A stretch of DNA of 64,000 nucleotides from UBA1479 sp963976055 (GCA_963976055.1 CAXBJB010000007.1:124001-188000), one strand, 5' to 3'. Counted from the first letter of the stretch, positions 10,901 through 18,965 are shown. Program-made: numbers and translations. Notes: generated from the letters alone by a model not told the origin.

Positions 10901-11296
10901 GTCGAGCCAGGCTTGCAGCAGCGGCCCCGCCGGCTCGGGCTTCAGGTAGGGCTCCAGCTCAAGCTTCAGGTCCGGATCGTAGGCGAAGGGCAGTTCCTCG
11001 GCATCGGGCTCCAGAAAGAAGTCGAAGGGGTTCTGCACCGACATGTCGGCGACCAGATCTACCGTGACCACGAACTTTTCGACCGGGTCGGGGTAGACGA
11101 CGCGGGCCTGATAGTTGCCGTGGGGGTCCTGCTGCCAGTTGATGAAATAGCCCTCGGGCTCGATCTTCAGGGCATAGCTGAGGATCGGCGTGCGGGCGTG
11201 CGGGGCCGGACGCAGGCGGATCACCTGCGGGCCCATCTCGACCTTGCGGTCGTAGATGTAGGAGGTCCGGTGGTGCAGGGCGATATGAATGCTCAT
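7985..11296 (-). CDS. Large transglutaminase-like protein with DUF2126
   Basis: A 1103-aa protein and first gene of the module. Residues about 1-90 are the beta domain. The transglutaminase-like core carries Cys180 (GRGSCRDTGW), His229 (DLHAWTEVYL) and Asp245 (GFDPTSG). Residues about 290-1100 form the DUF2126 region, which contains GGEPTFVSIDHVDADEWN and HIEGYAPPNDPRL, the latter reminiscent of glutamine-synthetase/ATP-grasp-like amidoligases. Catalytic and ligase-like parts are thus joined in one chain. A 114-bp gap separates it from the ATP-grasp gene, so a second promoter is possible there. Start ATG 11296. Confidence 0.93.
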   Translation of the reverse strand: MSIHIALHHRTSYIYDRKVEMGPQVIRLRPAPHARTPILSYALKIEPEGYFINWQQDPHGNYQARVVYPDPVEKFVVTVDLVADMSVQNPFDFFLEPDAEELPFAYDPDLKLELEPYLKPEPAGPLLQAWLDKLPKQEGRTVEYLVALNQRLQTEIEYLIRMEPGVQTCEETLSSGRGSCRDTGWLLVEILRHLGFAARFVSGYLIQLKPDVKSLDGPSGAEVDFTDLHAWTEVYLPGAGWIGFDPTSGLLTGEGHIPLAATPRPRSAAPISGAVGPSEVDFDFDMLITRIAESPRVTKPYTEEQWQAIDTLGDEIDKQLIKRDVRLTLGGEPTFVSIDHVDADEWNTAATGKTKRPLGDDLIRRLRDKYAPQGLLHFGQGKWYPGEPLPRWAFALYWRRDGVPVWRDQAAFAREADDHKPDIKTAETFARGIAERLDVSPDATIPAYEDPWHFMEQERRLPENVTLEDSKLDDPLERERLSKVFSRGLSKPTGYVLPVQRWNAQASNRRWYSEPWSTRTDRLVLIPGDSPVGYRLPLDSLPHVRTVDYPYIVPADPFDERGDLPSPDAARQPYLQGSEHPGTGRQTISEQSATGAKGRVRAAMTIEPRDGRLCVFMPPTETLEDYLDLIAAIEDATAETGMPVHIEGYAPPNDPRLNVIKVTPDPGVLEINIKPAESWREMVESTETLYEEARLSRLGTEKFMLDGRHTGTGGGNHVVAGGPTAEDSPFLRRPDLLKSLVTYWQHHPSLSYLFSGMFVGPTSQAPRIDEARHDSLYELEIALAQIPEMGTECPPWLIDRTLRNLLIDVSGNTHRTEICIDKLYSPDGPTGRLGLVEFRAFEMPPHARMSLTQQLLLRALIARFWDTPYSGPLVRWGTQLHDRFMLPHSVWADFENVIADMNIQGYPFEADWFAPHFEFRFPRYGAVQYEQMEIELRQALEPWHVMGEEGAAGGTVRFVDSSVERLQVRITGMTGGRYRIACNGYEVPLTATGKAGEYFAGVRFRAWKPASALHPGVDVDAPLVFDLYDTWTGRAVAGCTYHVAHPGGRNFEHFPVNAYEAESRRLARFEDIGHTTGPSDAPKRRDNDEFPMTLDLRRAKTVH

Positions 11297-11406
11297 GGCC
11301 GGGATCGCACCTAGTCATACGGAGGTTAAGGGTCCGCGCCGCCGCGAACCTGACGGATGCTATACCAACATGCGCCCATGTGCCCGTCAATCGTTCGCGG
11401 GCGCAC

Positions 11407-11438
11407 AAAAAAGCCCGCCGGCCACTGGGGCCGGCGGG
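11407..11438 (-). terminator. Rho-independent terminator of the acyl-CoA operon
   Basis: Arms at 11414-11423 and 11429-11438 form a perfect 10-bp GC-rich stem with a 5-nt loop. On the minus strand it is followed directly by six U residues (A-run 11407-11412). It lies 56 bp past the acyl-CoA dehydrogenase stop and 110 bp before the next gene. Confidence 0.92.
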
Positions 11439-11493
11439 AAGTAGCAACAGGGAAGTTGATCTAGTTGCCTTTGGTCTAATTTAAGACCGGAGT

Positions 11494-12678
11494 CTAATAG
11501 GACCTGGGCAACCCCAGCACATGCTGCGCGAGATAGCTGAGGATCAGGTTCGGCGAAATAGGCGCCGTTCGGGCGAGTCGCGCCTCGCGCCATTTGCGTT
11601 CGATGTGGTATTCGCGGGCGAAGGCGAAGCCGCCGTGGGTGGTGAAGCAGGCTTCGCCGGCGTCCCAGGCCGATTGCGCCGACAGCAGCCGCGCCATGTT
11701 GGCTTCCGAACCGCAGGGCAGGCCGGCGTCGAACATGGCCGTCGCCTTGCGCACCATCAGGTCGGCGGCCTCGATGTCCGCATAGGCCTTGGCGATGGGG
11801 AACTGGATGCCCTGATTCTGGCCGATCGGCCGCTTGAACACGATGCGCTCGTTGGCATAACCGACGGCCTTTTCGATGAAATACCGGCCGTTGCCGATGG
11901 CTTCCGACGCGGTCAGGCAGCGTTCGGCGTTCATGCCGTCCAGGATGTACTTGAAGCCCTTGCCTTCCTCGCCGATCAGGGCATCGGCCGGGATCGGCAC
12001 GTTGTCGAAGAACACTTCGCAGGTGTTGTGGTTGACCATGGCGTCGATGGGGCGGATCTCGCAGCCGTGCTTCTGCGCTTCCTTGAGGTCGATCAGGAAG
12101 GTCGAAATGCCGTCCGTGCGCTTTTCCACCTTGTCGGCGGGCGTGGTGCGGGCCAGCAACAGCATCAGGTCGGAATGGGCGGCGCGCGACGTCCACACCT
12201 TCTGGCCGTTGATGACGTAACCGTTGCCCTGCTTGTCGGCGCGGGTTTTCAACTGCGTGGTGTCGGAGCCGGTGGTCGGCTCCGTCACCCCGAACGCCTG
12301 CAAACGCAGTTCGCCCGACGCGATCTTGGGCAGGTAGTAATCCTTCTGCTCTTTCGAGCCGTGCCGAAGGATCGTGCCCATGGTGTACATCTGGGCATGG
12401 CCCGGCGAGGCCGAACAGCCGGTGACGTTGATGGTCTCCAAAATCACGGCACCCCCGCGCACGGGCAGGCCGGCGCCGCCGTATTCCTCGGGGATCAATG
12501 CCGCGAGATAGCCAGATGCGGTCAGCGCCTCGATGAATTCGGTCGGATAGCTGCCCGACGGCGGCTGGTCTTCCAGCTTGTGCCAGTATTCACCGGGAAA
12601 ATCGGCGCAGACCTTGGCGACCTGTTCGCGAATTTCCGGGTAGTCGACCTCTAACGGGATGCTCAGTTCGGCGGTCAT
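11494..12678 (-). CDS. Acyl-CoA dehydrogenase
   Basis: A 394-aa FAD enzyme introducing a 2,3-double bond into an acyl-CoA. Visible motifs are FGVTEPTTGSDTT (FAD/substrate loop), VINGQKVWTSRA and the C-terminal THGGFAFAREYHIERKWREAR. The usual C-terminal EGT segment carrying the catalytic glutamate is replaced by APISPN. A glutamate in GMNAERCL occupies the alternative helix position used as base by isovaleryl-CoA dehydrogenase, which suggests a branched or dicarboxylic substrate (inference). It is the last gene of the CoA-transferase/hydratase/lyase operon, 22 bp after the lyase gene. Confidence 0.92.
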   Translation of the reverse strand: MTAELSIPLEVDYPEIREQVAKVCADFPGEYWHKLEDQPPSGSYPTEFIEALTASGYLAALIPEEYGGAGLPVRGGAVILETINVTGCSASPGHAQMYTMGTILRHGSKEQKDYYLPKIASGELRLQAFGVTEPTTGSDTTQLKTRADKQGNGYVINGQKVWTSRAAHSDLMLLLARTTPADKVEKRTDGISTFLIDLKEAQKHGCEIRPIDAMVNHNTCEVFFDNVPIPADALIGEEGKGFKYILDGMNAERCLTASEAIGNGRYFIEKAVGYANERIVFKRPIGQNQGIQFPIAKAYADIEAADLMVRKATAMFDAGLPCGSEANMARLLSAQSAWDAGEACFTTHGGFAFAREYHIERKWREARLARTAPISPNLILSYLAQHVLGLPRSY

Positions 12679-12700
12679 GTGTTCGTCCTTGAATGCGGGA

Positions 12701-13645
12701 TCAGGCGGCGTGCGTTGCGGGCGTGAACCCCTTGGGCGGACCCGCGTTGATGTAGGTGCCGTGCACGGGCTCGCCCTTCAACTGGCGTTCCATGATCTCG
12801 CGGGCCTGGAGCAGGCCGTCGAGGTCGACGCCGGTCTTCATGCCCTGGGCTTCCAGCATGAACACAAGGTCCTCGGTGACGATGTTGCCGCTGGCCCCGG
12901 GGGCGTAGGGGCAGCCGCCCAGGCCGCCCAGGCAGGAATCGAATTCCCGCACCCCGGCGTCGAGCGCCGCGAACACGTTGGCCAAACCCAGGCCGCGCGT
13001 GTCGTGGAAGTGGGCGCCCACGGGCACGTCCTTGCCGACCGTGCGGTACAGCTCCGTGAACAGGTCGCGGACCTGCTTCGGGTTGGCGTAGCCGACCGTG
13101 TCGGCGACGTTCAGGCGCTCCGCGCCGCGTTCCATCAGGCCTTCGGCGACCTTCATGACGTCCTTGACCGGTACCGGGCCGGAGATCGTGCAGCCGAAGC
13201 AGGTCGCCATGCCGCCGGAGATGATCTGATCCTTGTATTCCGGATGTTCGTTCCGATAGGCGACGATCTCGGCGAAGCCGTCGAGGGATTCCTGCACCGA
13301 GCGGCGGATGTTGGCCTGGTTGTGCTGTTCGGACACGGACATCACGACGCCGATCTGATGGGCCCCGGCGGCCAGGCCGTTCACGGCCCCCTTCAGGTTC
13401 GGCACCAGGGCCGAGACGGTCAGGCCGTCGATCAGGATCGATTGGGCGACGATTTCCGCTGAATCCGCCATCTGCGGCAAAAGCTTCGGATTGACGAAGG
13501 ATCCGACCTGCATCTGCGGCACGCCGGCGGCGGCCTCGCTGCGGATCCATTCCATCTTGCCGTCGGTGGTGAAGATCGTCTGGATGCTTTGTAGACCGTC
13601 GCGGGGGCCGACTTCGCTGACCAGGACGTCGATATCGCGTTTCAT
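12701..13645 (-). CDS. Hydroxymethylglutaryl-CoA lyase-like enzyme
   Basis: A 314-aa TIM-barrel metal-dependent lyase of the HMGL/DRE family. The N-terminus has SEVGPRDGLQSIQ, the conserved Arg-Asp catalytic pair. The signature LGGLGGCPYAPGASGN contains the Cys of the HMG-CoA lyase active-site loop, and VGAHFHDTRGLG supplies metal-binding histidines. HMG-CoA lyase splits 3-hydroxy-3-methylglutaryl-CoA to acetyl-CoA and acetoacetate; related 3-hydroxyacyl-CoA substrates cannot be excluded. The neighbours (CoA-transferase, hydratase, dehydrogenase) provide the preceding steps expected for a 3-methylglutaryl-type acid. Confidence 0.9.
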   Translation of the reverse strand: MKRDIDVLVSEVGPRDGLQSIQTIFTTDGKMEWIRSEAAAGVPQMQVGSFVNPKLLPQMADSAEIVAQSILIDGLTVSALVPNLKGAVNGLAAGAHQIGVVMSVSEQHNQANIRRSVQESLDGFAEIVAYRNEHPEYKDQIISGGMATCFGCTISGPVPVKDVMKVAEGLMERGAERLNVADTVGYANPKQVRDLFTELYRTVGKDVPVGAHFHDTRGLGLANVFAALDAGVREFDSCLGGLGGCPYAPGASGNIVTEDLVFMLEAQGMKTGVDLDGLLQAREIMERQLKGEPVHGTYINAGPPKGFTPATHAA

Positions 13646-13677
13646 GGTGGTCTCCTTATCTTCGTGCGGTGACTGTG

Positions 13678-14481
13678 TCAGGAGCCCTTGAACTGGGCCT
13701 TGCGTTTCTCGTTGAAGGCGCGGACGCCTTCCATGCGGTCGTCAGTGCCGACCAGGCGGTTGTAGGCCTGAAGTTCGAACTGATAGCCCGACATGCGGTC
13801 GACCTGCGTGGCGATCGAGGTCGAGCGCTTGGCGGCACGGATCGACAGCGGCGCGTTCGAGGCGATGCGTTCCGCCGTCGCGATGGTTTCCTCCATCAGC
13901 TTTTCCGGCTCGCACACCTTGTTGACCAGGCCCCAGTCGCAGGCTTGTTCGGCCGTGAACGGCAGGCCGGTCATGACGATTTCCTTGGCCCGCCGCTCGC
14001 CGACCGCGTTGGGCAGGTTTATGGTGCCCATGGCGCCCGGCATGATGCCGAGCGTGACCTCGGTCAGGGCGAATTTGGCGTGGCTTGCGGCATAGACGAA
14101 ATCGCAGGTCAGTGCCGTCTCGCAGCCGCCGCCGTAGGCGGCGCCGTTGACCGCGCCGATCACCGGCACCGGGCAGCTGCGCATGGCCATCACCCCCTGT
14201 TCGAAGATGCGGTGCTGGACCTGCCATTGGTGGTTGGTCATGCCGTTGCGTTCCTTCAGGTCGCCGCCGGCGCAGAACGCCTTGTCGCCGCGCCCGGTAT
14301 AGATCACGACGCGGACGTCCTCGGTGTCGCGGTACAGGCCCTCGAAGATTTCGATCTGCTCCAGGCCCATCTTGGTGTTCTTGGCGTTGCGCACCTCGGG
14401 ACGGTCCATCATGACGATCAGGATGTGTCCGTTCTCGCCGACGCGTTCCAGGTTGTAGGTTTCGTAATCCATCCGCATCAC
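13678..14481 (-). CDS. Enoyl-CoA hydratase/isomerase family protein
   Basis: A 267-aa crotonase-fold enzyme. The oxyanion-hole segments are GDKAFCAGGDLKER and GAVNGAAYGGGCETAL, and TEVTLGIMPGAMGT follows. Its start overlaps the CoA-transferase stop by 4 bp (ATGA), indicating translational coupling; ATG at 14475 is an alternative start. Within the operon it fits hydration of an unsaturated acyl-CoA such as a methylglutaconyl-CoA (inference from the downstream lyase). Confidence 0.92.
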   Translation of the reverse strand: MMRMDYETYNLERVGENGHILIVMMDRPEVRNAKNTKMGLEQIEIFEGLYRDTEDVRVVIYTGRGDKAFCAGGDLKERNGMTNHQWQVQHRIFEQGVMAMRSCPVPVIGAVNGAAYGGGCETALTCDFVYAASHAKFALTEVTLGIMPGAMGTINLPNAVGERRAKEIVMTGLPFTAEQACDWGLVNKVCEPEKLMEETIATAERIASNAPLSIRAAKRSTSIATQVDRMSGYQFELQAYNRLVGTDDRMEGVRAFNEKRKAQFKGS

Positions 14482-15635
14482 TGGTTCTTCCCTTTTATGA
14501 CGTCGTTGTGCTGTCCGACGGTCGGCGCCGATTGCCGGATCGGCGGGCGCGTGCCGTCGAAGCTGAGGGGCAGGCCGACCAGACGGGGGCCGCCGCCCAT
14601 GGCCGTCTGCAGGATGCCGAGGGCTTGCGTTTGCGGGTCGGCCATCATTTCCAGGGTCTGCTGCACCGGGGCGCTGGGGATTCCCGCGTCGTCCAGGGCC
14701 TGCTGCCAGTCGGCGCGGGTCCGGGTGATGACCACGGGCTCGATCAGGGCGTTCAGCTCAGCCAGGTTGGCGTAGCGATTCTGATTGGTGTCGAAGCGCG
14801 GATCGGCCGGCCATTCGGGATGGCCCAGAACCTTGGACAGGCGTTCGAACAGGCGGTCGTTGGGGGCCGCGATGATCAGATAACCGTCGGAACATTCATA
14901 CGCCTGATAGGGCGCCATGCCGCGGGCGCCGGAGCCCTCGCGGGCCGGGTTCTTGGGATCGACGGCGGCGGAGGCGACGGCGTTGTTCATCCAGCCGACG
15001 GCGGTTTCGTACAGGGACGCATCGACCGTGCAGCCGGTGCCCGTGTCGCCGCGGCGCTTCAAGGCGCCCAGGATGCCGATGGCGCACCACATGCCGGTGC
15101 CCATGTCGATGATGGAGGTGCCGACGCGGATCGGCGGGCGGCCTTCCTCGCCGGTGATGGTCATCAGGCCGCCATAGGCCTGCATCAGGGGGTCGTAGCC
15201 CGGCTTGTCCTTCAAGGGGCCTTCGTTGCCGAAGGCGCCGAGGTTGCAATAGATCAGGTTGGGATTGGCGGCGCGCAGGGTGTCGGCGTCCAGGCCGTGC
15301 TTCTTGACCGTGCCGGGGCGCATGTTCTGGATCACCACGTCGGCCTCGGTGATGCAGTAGTTGCGCAGCCAGTCGCGTTCCTCGGCGCTGCTCATGTCGA
15401 CGGTGATCGACTGCTTTTCCCGGTTCAGGGCGTGGAAGTAGGACCCGATGCCGTCGGGGAACATCTTGCCCCACTGGCGGGCGTCGTCCCCGGGGCCGGG
15501 GCGTTCGATTTTCACGACCTCGGCGCCCATGGCGCCCAGAATCCATGCGGCGTAGGGGGCGGCCACGCTGGACCCCAGCTCGACGACGCGAATGCCGGCC
15601 AAGCACTGCCAGGCCCCGACGTTGGGTTCGCTCAC
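14478..15635 (-). CDS. Family III CoA-transferase (CaiB/BaiF/Frc)
   Basis: The GTG at 15635, preceded by CGGGAGAACATC, gives a 385-aa protein with a standard family N-terminus (CLAGIRVVELGSSVAAPYAA). The longer frame upstream runs across the divergent promoter and is not credible. The catalytic aspartate is expected in KPGYDPLMQAYGG. Such enzymes move CoA from a donor such as succinyl-CoA to a free acid. It is the first gene of the acyl-CoA operon and divergent from an IclR gene, so it probably activates the pathway's substrate. Confidence 0.92.
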   Translation of the reverse strand: MSEPNVGAWQCLAGIRVVELGSSVAAPYAAWILGAMGAEVVKIERPGPGDDARQWGKMFPDGIGSYFHALNREKQSITVDMSSAEERDWLRNYCITEADVVIQNMRPGTVKKHGLDADTLRAANPNLIYCNLGAFGNEGPLKDKPGYDPLMQAYGGLMTITGEEGRPPIRVGTSIIDMGTGMWCAIGILGALKRRGDTGTGCTVDASLYETAVGWMNNAVASAAVDPKNPAREGSGARGMAPYQAYECSDGYLIIAAPNDRLFERLSKVLGHPEWPADPRFDTNQNRYANLAELNALIEPVVITRTRADWQQALDDAGIPSAPVQQTLEMMADPQTQALGILQTAMGGGPRLVGLPLSFDGTRPPIRQSAPTVGQHNDVIKGKNQ

Positions 15636-15726
15636 GATGTTCTCCCGGAATGCGTGCCGGCGGCTCAATAGGGCGCCGGTGCATCTTGTGTACTCATTGA
15701 TTTGACGATCACATGCGTTGAAGAAA

Positions 15727-15743
15727 GTATCGCATTGTGATAC
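15727..15743. promoter_or_regulatory. 17-bp palindrome, candidate IclR operator
   Basis: GTATCGCATTGTGATAC has 5-bp outer arms and a further CA/TG pair, with a single mismatched pair. It lies centrally in the 165-bp AT-richer gap between the divergent CoA-transferase and IclR genes. Confidence 0.55.
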
Positions 15744-15754
15744 ATAGTTTCTGA

Positions 15755-15768
15755 TTGTAAGATTACAA
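15755..15768. promoter_or_regulatory. Second palindrome in the IclR intergenic region
   Basis: TTGTAAGATTACAA is a perfect 6-bp inverted repeat with a 2-bp centre, 33 bp before the IclR start and 11 bp from the first palindrome. It may be a second operator site or overlap the iclR promoter. Confidence 0.45.
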
Positions 15769-15800
15769 CCCAATGCCCCGAGACTGTCAAGGGAGTCCCG

Positions 15801-16643
15801 ATGCTCGATCTTGCCGACGATGTCCTTCCCTATCCTGTCTCCGAGGCCGACCACGACCGGCGCGGCAAGCCCTTCGTGGCGTCCGTCGGCAAGTGTTTCC
15901 AGGTGTTGAAGGCGTTTCGCCGGGGCCAGACGGAACTGCGTCAGCGCGACCTGGGCCTGAGCGAAATCTGCAAGCTGTCGGGCCTGGACAAAAGCGCCGC
16001 GCAGCGGTTTTCCGAAACCCTGGTGACCCTGGGCTATCTGGAAAAGGACCCGGGCACCCGGCGTTACCGCCCGGGAATCGCGCTGATCGATTTCTACTAC
16101 ACCTTCATGGTCTCGCACCGCCTGGCGCAGATCGCCATGCCGATCCTGATCGAGGCGTCCAAGGTCTACGATACGACGATCAACCTGTGCGAGATGGAAG
16201 GCACCGACGCGATCTATACGGTGCGCATTCCCCAGGCCAAGGCCAGTTACGGCACCATGCTGGCCGGGCGCCGGGTGCCGGCGTTCTGCGCCTCGCCGGG
16301 CACGGTGATGCTGGCCCATATGCCGGAGGATGAGGCCGATGCCGTGCTCGCCGCCTCGGACCTGCGCAAGATCACCGAATATACCCTGACCGACATTCCC
16401 GCCCTGAAGGCCCAGATGGCCGAGGCGCGGCGTCTCGGTTATCACGTGTCCGACCAGCAGTCGCAAATCCATAACGTGTCGACTGCCGCGCCCGTCCTGC
16501 GCATGGACGGGCGCGCGGTGGCCGCCGTGCACATTCCCGGCTATGCGCCGCAATGGAATCTTGAAAGCGTCCACGAAAAACTGGTGCCGCTGGCCGTGGA
16601 TACGGCGCGGCGGATTTCCGATTCCCTGACCGAGGCCTTGTGA
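15801..16643 (+). CDS. IclR family transcriptional regulator
   Basis: A 280-aa regulator. A winged helix-turn-helix (about 28-95; LGLSEICKLSGLDKSAAQRF) precedes the effector-binding domain (about 105-275), which contains GTMLAGRRVPAFCASPGTVM, typical of the IclR ligand pocket. The likely start is ATG 15801 after GGGAGTCCCG. It is divergent from the CoA-transferase operon and 53 bp upstream of the MmgE/PrpD gene, so it probably controls both directions. The ligand is unknown but is plausibly the acid or CoA ester metabolised by these genes. Confidence 0.92.
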   Translation: MLDLADDVLPYPVSEADHDRRGKPFVASVGKCFQVLKAFRRGQTELRQRDLGLSEICKLSGLDKSAAQRFSETLVTLGYLEKDPGTRRYRPGIALIDFYYTFMVSHRLAQIAMPILIEASKVYDTTINLCEMEGTDAIYTVRIPQAKASYGTMLAGRRVPAFCASPGTVMLAHMPEDEADAVLAASDLRKITEYTLTDIPALKAQMAEARRLGYHVSDQQSQIHNVSTAAPVLRMDGRAVAAVHIPGYAPQWNLESVHEKLVPLAVDTARRISDSLTEAL

Positions 16644-16696
16644 CGGCCCGGCCGAACGAACAAAAGCAAAAGACAGACCATCCCAAGGAGGAACCC

Positions 16697-18073
16697 ATGC
16701 CCGACACTCATCAGACCGCTCATCAAGGCGGTGCGACCGAAACCCCCACCCGCGACCTCGCCCAATGGGTCGCCGGCGTTCCGTCCGCCGATTTCACCGA
16801 CCGCCCGCGCCGTTGGGCCAAGCACGCGATTCTCGACTGGTTCGGTGTCACCCTGGCCGGGGCGACGGACCCCTTGGTCGGCATCCTGGCCGATGACGCG
16901 CTCGACGCCGGCGAGGCGGGCAACGCGCGGCTGGTCGGGCGCAAGGAAAAGGTCACGCCCGGCTTCGCCGCCATGATCAACGGCGCCGCATCCCACGCGC
17001 TCGATTACGACGACGTCAACAAGCGCCTGCATGGCCATCCGACGGTGCCGGTGGTGCCGGCCATCCTGGCCCTGGCGGAACAGAAGGGCCTTTCCGGCCG
17101 CGCCGTTGTCGACGCCTTCATCATCGGCTACGAGGCCGAATGCCTGATCGGCGAGATGATGGGCATGAACCATTACGACCACGGCTGGCACGCCACGGCG
17201 ACGGTCGGCACCTTCGGCGCGGCGGCGGGCTGTGCCCGATTGCTGGGCTTGGATGCGGACAAATCCGCCATGGCGCTCGGCATCGCCGCGACCCAGGCGG
17301 CGGGCCTGAAATCCATGTTCGGGACCATGTGCAAGCCGCTCCATGCCGGCAAGTCGGCCATGAACGGCCTGATGGCGGCGCGTTGGGCGGCGCGCGGCTT
17401 CACCAGCCGCCCGGACGCCCTGGAATGTGCCCAGGGGTTTGGGGCGACCCAGTCGACGGAATTCCACGGCCTGCCCGTGCGGCCCAACGCCACGGCCCCC
17501 TTCGCGGTCGAGGAGAATTTGTTCAAGTACCATGCCGCCTGTTACCTGACCCATTCGTCGATCGAGGCGATCCGCGACCTGAGGCAGCATCACGAGTTCA
17601 CCGCCGACCAGGTGGTCCGCGTGCGCACCCTGGTCGACGCCGGCCACCGCAAGGTCTGCGACATTCCCGAACCGGAAACGGGCCTGCAGGTCAAGTTCTC
17701 CATTCGCCACTGCATCGCCATGGCGTTGTCGGGCATGGATACGGGCGACCGGGAAATCTATACGGACGCCACGGCGGCGCGGCCCGACCTGATGGCCCTG
17801 CGCCGAAAGGTCGAGGTCGAGGACAAAATCCACGACAGCCGCCACGCGGCCGAGATCATCATCGATCTGGCCGACGGCCGGTCCCTGGTGCAGTTCTTCG
17901 ACGTGGGCGTGCCCGCCGACGACCTGGACGCCCAGGAACAGCGCCTGATCGCCAAGTTCCGCCGTCTGGCAGAGCCGATCCTGGGTGCGGAAAAGGCCAA
18001 GCGGATCGAGGATCTGGTGCTGGGGCTGGACGACGCCAAGGACGTCGGCGACCTGATGGCCGCTGCCGGCTGA
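16697..18073 (+). CDS. MmgE/PrpD family protein
   Basis: ATG 16697 is preceded by a strong AAGGAGGAACCC site and gives 458 aa; a longer in-frame start at 16640 has no such signal. The MmgE/PrpD fold includes 2-methylcitrate dehydratase and cis-aconitate decarboxylase. Family segments are AKHAILDWFGVTLAGATDP, ASHALDYDDVN and MNHYDHGWHATATVGTFGAA. The exact reaction cannot be assigned from sequence. Located in an operon with IclR, it probably acts on a carboxylic acid linked to the divergent CoA pathway. It ends 4 bp from the convergent LysR gene. Confidence 0.9.
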   Translation: MPDTHQTAHQGGATETPTRDLAQWVAGVPSADFTDRPRRWAKHAILDWFGVTLAGATDPLVGILADDALDAGEAGNARLVGRKEKVTPGFAAMINGAASHALDYDDVNKRLHGHPTVPVVPAILALAEQKGLSGRAVVDAFIIGYEAECLIGEMMGMNHYDHGWHATATVGTFGAAAGCARLLGLDADKSAMALGIAATQAAGLKSMFGTMCKPLHAGKSAMNGLMAARWAARGFTSRPDALECAQGFGATQSTEFHGLPVRPNATAPFAVEENLFKYHAACYLTHSSIEAIRDLRQHHEFTADQVVRVRTLVDAGHRKVCDIPEPETGLQVKFSIRHCIAMALSGMDTGDREIYTDATAARPDLMALRRKVEVEDKIHDSRHAAEIIIDLADGRSLVQFFDVGVPADDLDAQEQRLIAKFRRLAEPILGAEKAKRIEDLVLGLDDAKDVGDLMAAAG

Positions 18074-18077
18074 CGGA

Positions 18078-18965
18078 CTAGGCGGGATCGCCCTGGCGCA
18101 GTTTCCGGGTTTCGGCGGCGACGTCGAAAAACGCGCTGACCAGGCGCGAATCCCGCCGTTCCATCAGGCAGTTCACATGCGCCGTGGTGTGGATGTCGGC
18201 GTTTTCGATCTCAATGGTGCGCAGGTCGGGATGTTTGATGAATTCGATGTCCGACACCACGCCGAGGCCGATGCCCCGGGCGACGGCCAGCCATACGGCT
18301 TCGCGGCTGCCGATCTCCATGACCGGGTTGATGGTCACGCCGTGGCGGGTGAGTGCGCCCTCCAGCGCCCGGCGGGTGGTCGACCCGCTTTCGCGCAGCA
18401 CCATGCGGGCCCCCTCCAGTTCCTCGATGCGGATGCTTTTGCGCTTGGCCAGAGGATGGGACTTGTGGGCGAACACGATCACCTTATGGCGGCTGTAGGG
18501 CATGGCGAAGATGCGGGGGTCGTCCTCGACATGGGCCAGCACGGCGACGTCGGCGGAATAGTCCAGCAGGCGCCCGACCATCTCGCTCGAGTTCCCGACG
18601 GTGACGGCCAGGCGGATGCCCGGATAGGCCTCGCTGAAGGCGCTAAGCATTTCCGTCGCGTGATAGGGGCCGACGGCGCCGACATGCAGCGTGCCCGTAT
18701 GAAAGCCGCCGAAGGCGTTCAGCAGGTCCTGGGCCTGACCCTCCATGTCCATGATGCGCCGGGTCACGGTGAGAAGGGCGTGGCCCGCCTCGGTCAGTTC
18801 GATCCCGCGCCCGCGGCGGTGGAACAGTTCGACCTTGAACATGTCCTCCAACGCCTTGACCTGGCTGGTCAGCGTCGGTTGGCCCACGTTCAGCACTTTC
18901 GAGGCAGCGGTGAATCCGTTCTCGGTGGCGACGGCGTGGAAGGATCTGAGCTGTGTAAAGATCAT
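18078..18965 (-). CDS. LysR regulator of the aminoethylphosphonate-associated type
   Basis: A 295-aa LysR protein. The N-terminal helix-turn-helix (about 4-62) reads FTAASKVLNVGQPTLTSQV, and residues about 88-290 are the substrate-binding domain. The sequence style, and its place divergent from phnD, match the LysR regulators associated with phosphonate (aminoethylphosphonate) catabolism. It probably activates the phn transport operon in response to a phosphonate. It starts 315 bp upstream of phnD, with possible operator repeats between. Confidence 0.9.
   Translation of the reverse strand: MIFTQLRSFHAVATENGFTAASKVLNVGQPTLTSQVKALEDMFKVELFHRRGRGIELTEAGHALLTVTRRIMDMEGQAQDLLNAFGGFHTGTLHVGAVGPYHATEMLSAFSEAYPGIRLAVTVGNSSEMVGRLLDYSADVAVLAHVEDDPRIFAMPYSRHKVIVFAHKSHPLAKRKSIRIEELEGARMVLRESGSTTRRALEGALTRHGVTINPVMEIGSREAVWLAVARGIGLGVVSDIEFIKHPDLRTIEIENADIHTTAHVNCLMERRDSRLVSAFFDVAAETRKLRQGDPA

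Noticed and set aside
15636..16574. N-terminal extension of the CoA-transferase frame to 698 aa
   Set aside because: The extension runs through the divergent promoter and opposite the IclR gene, and a GTG with a good ribosome site gives the normal family N-terminus.
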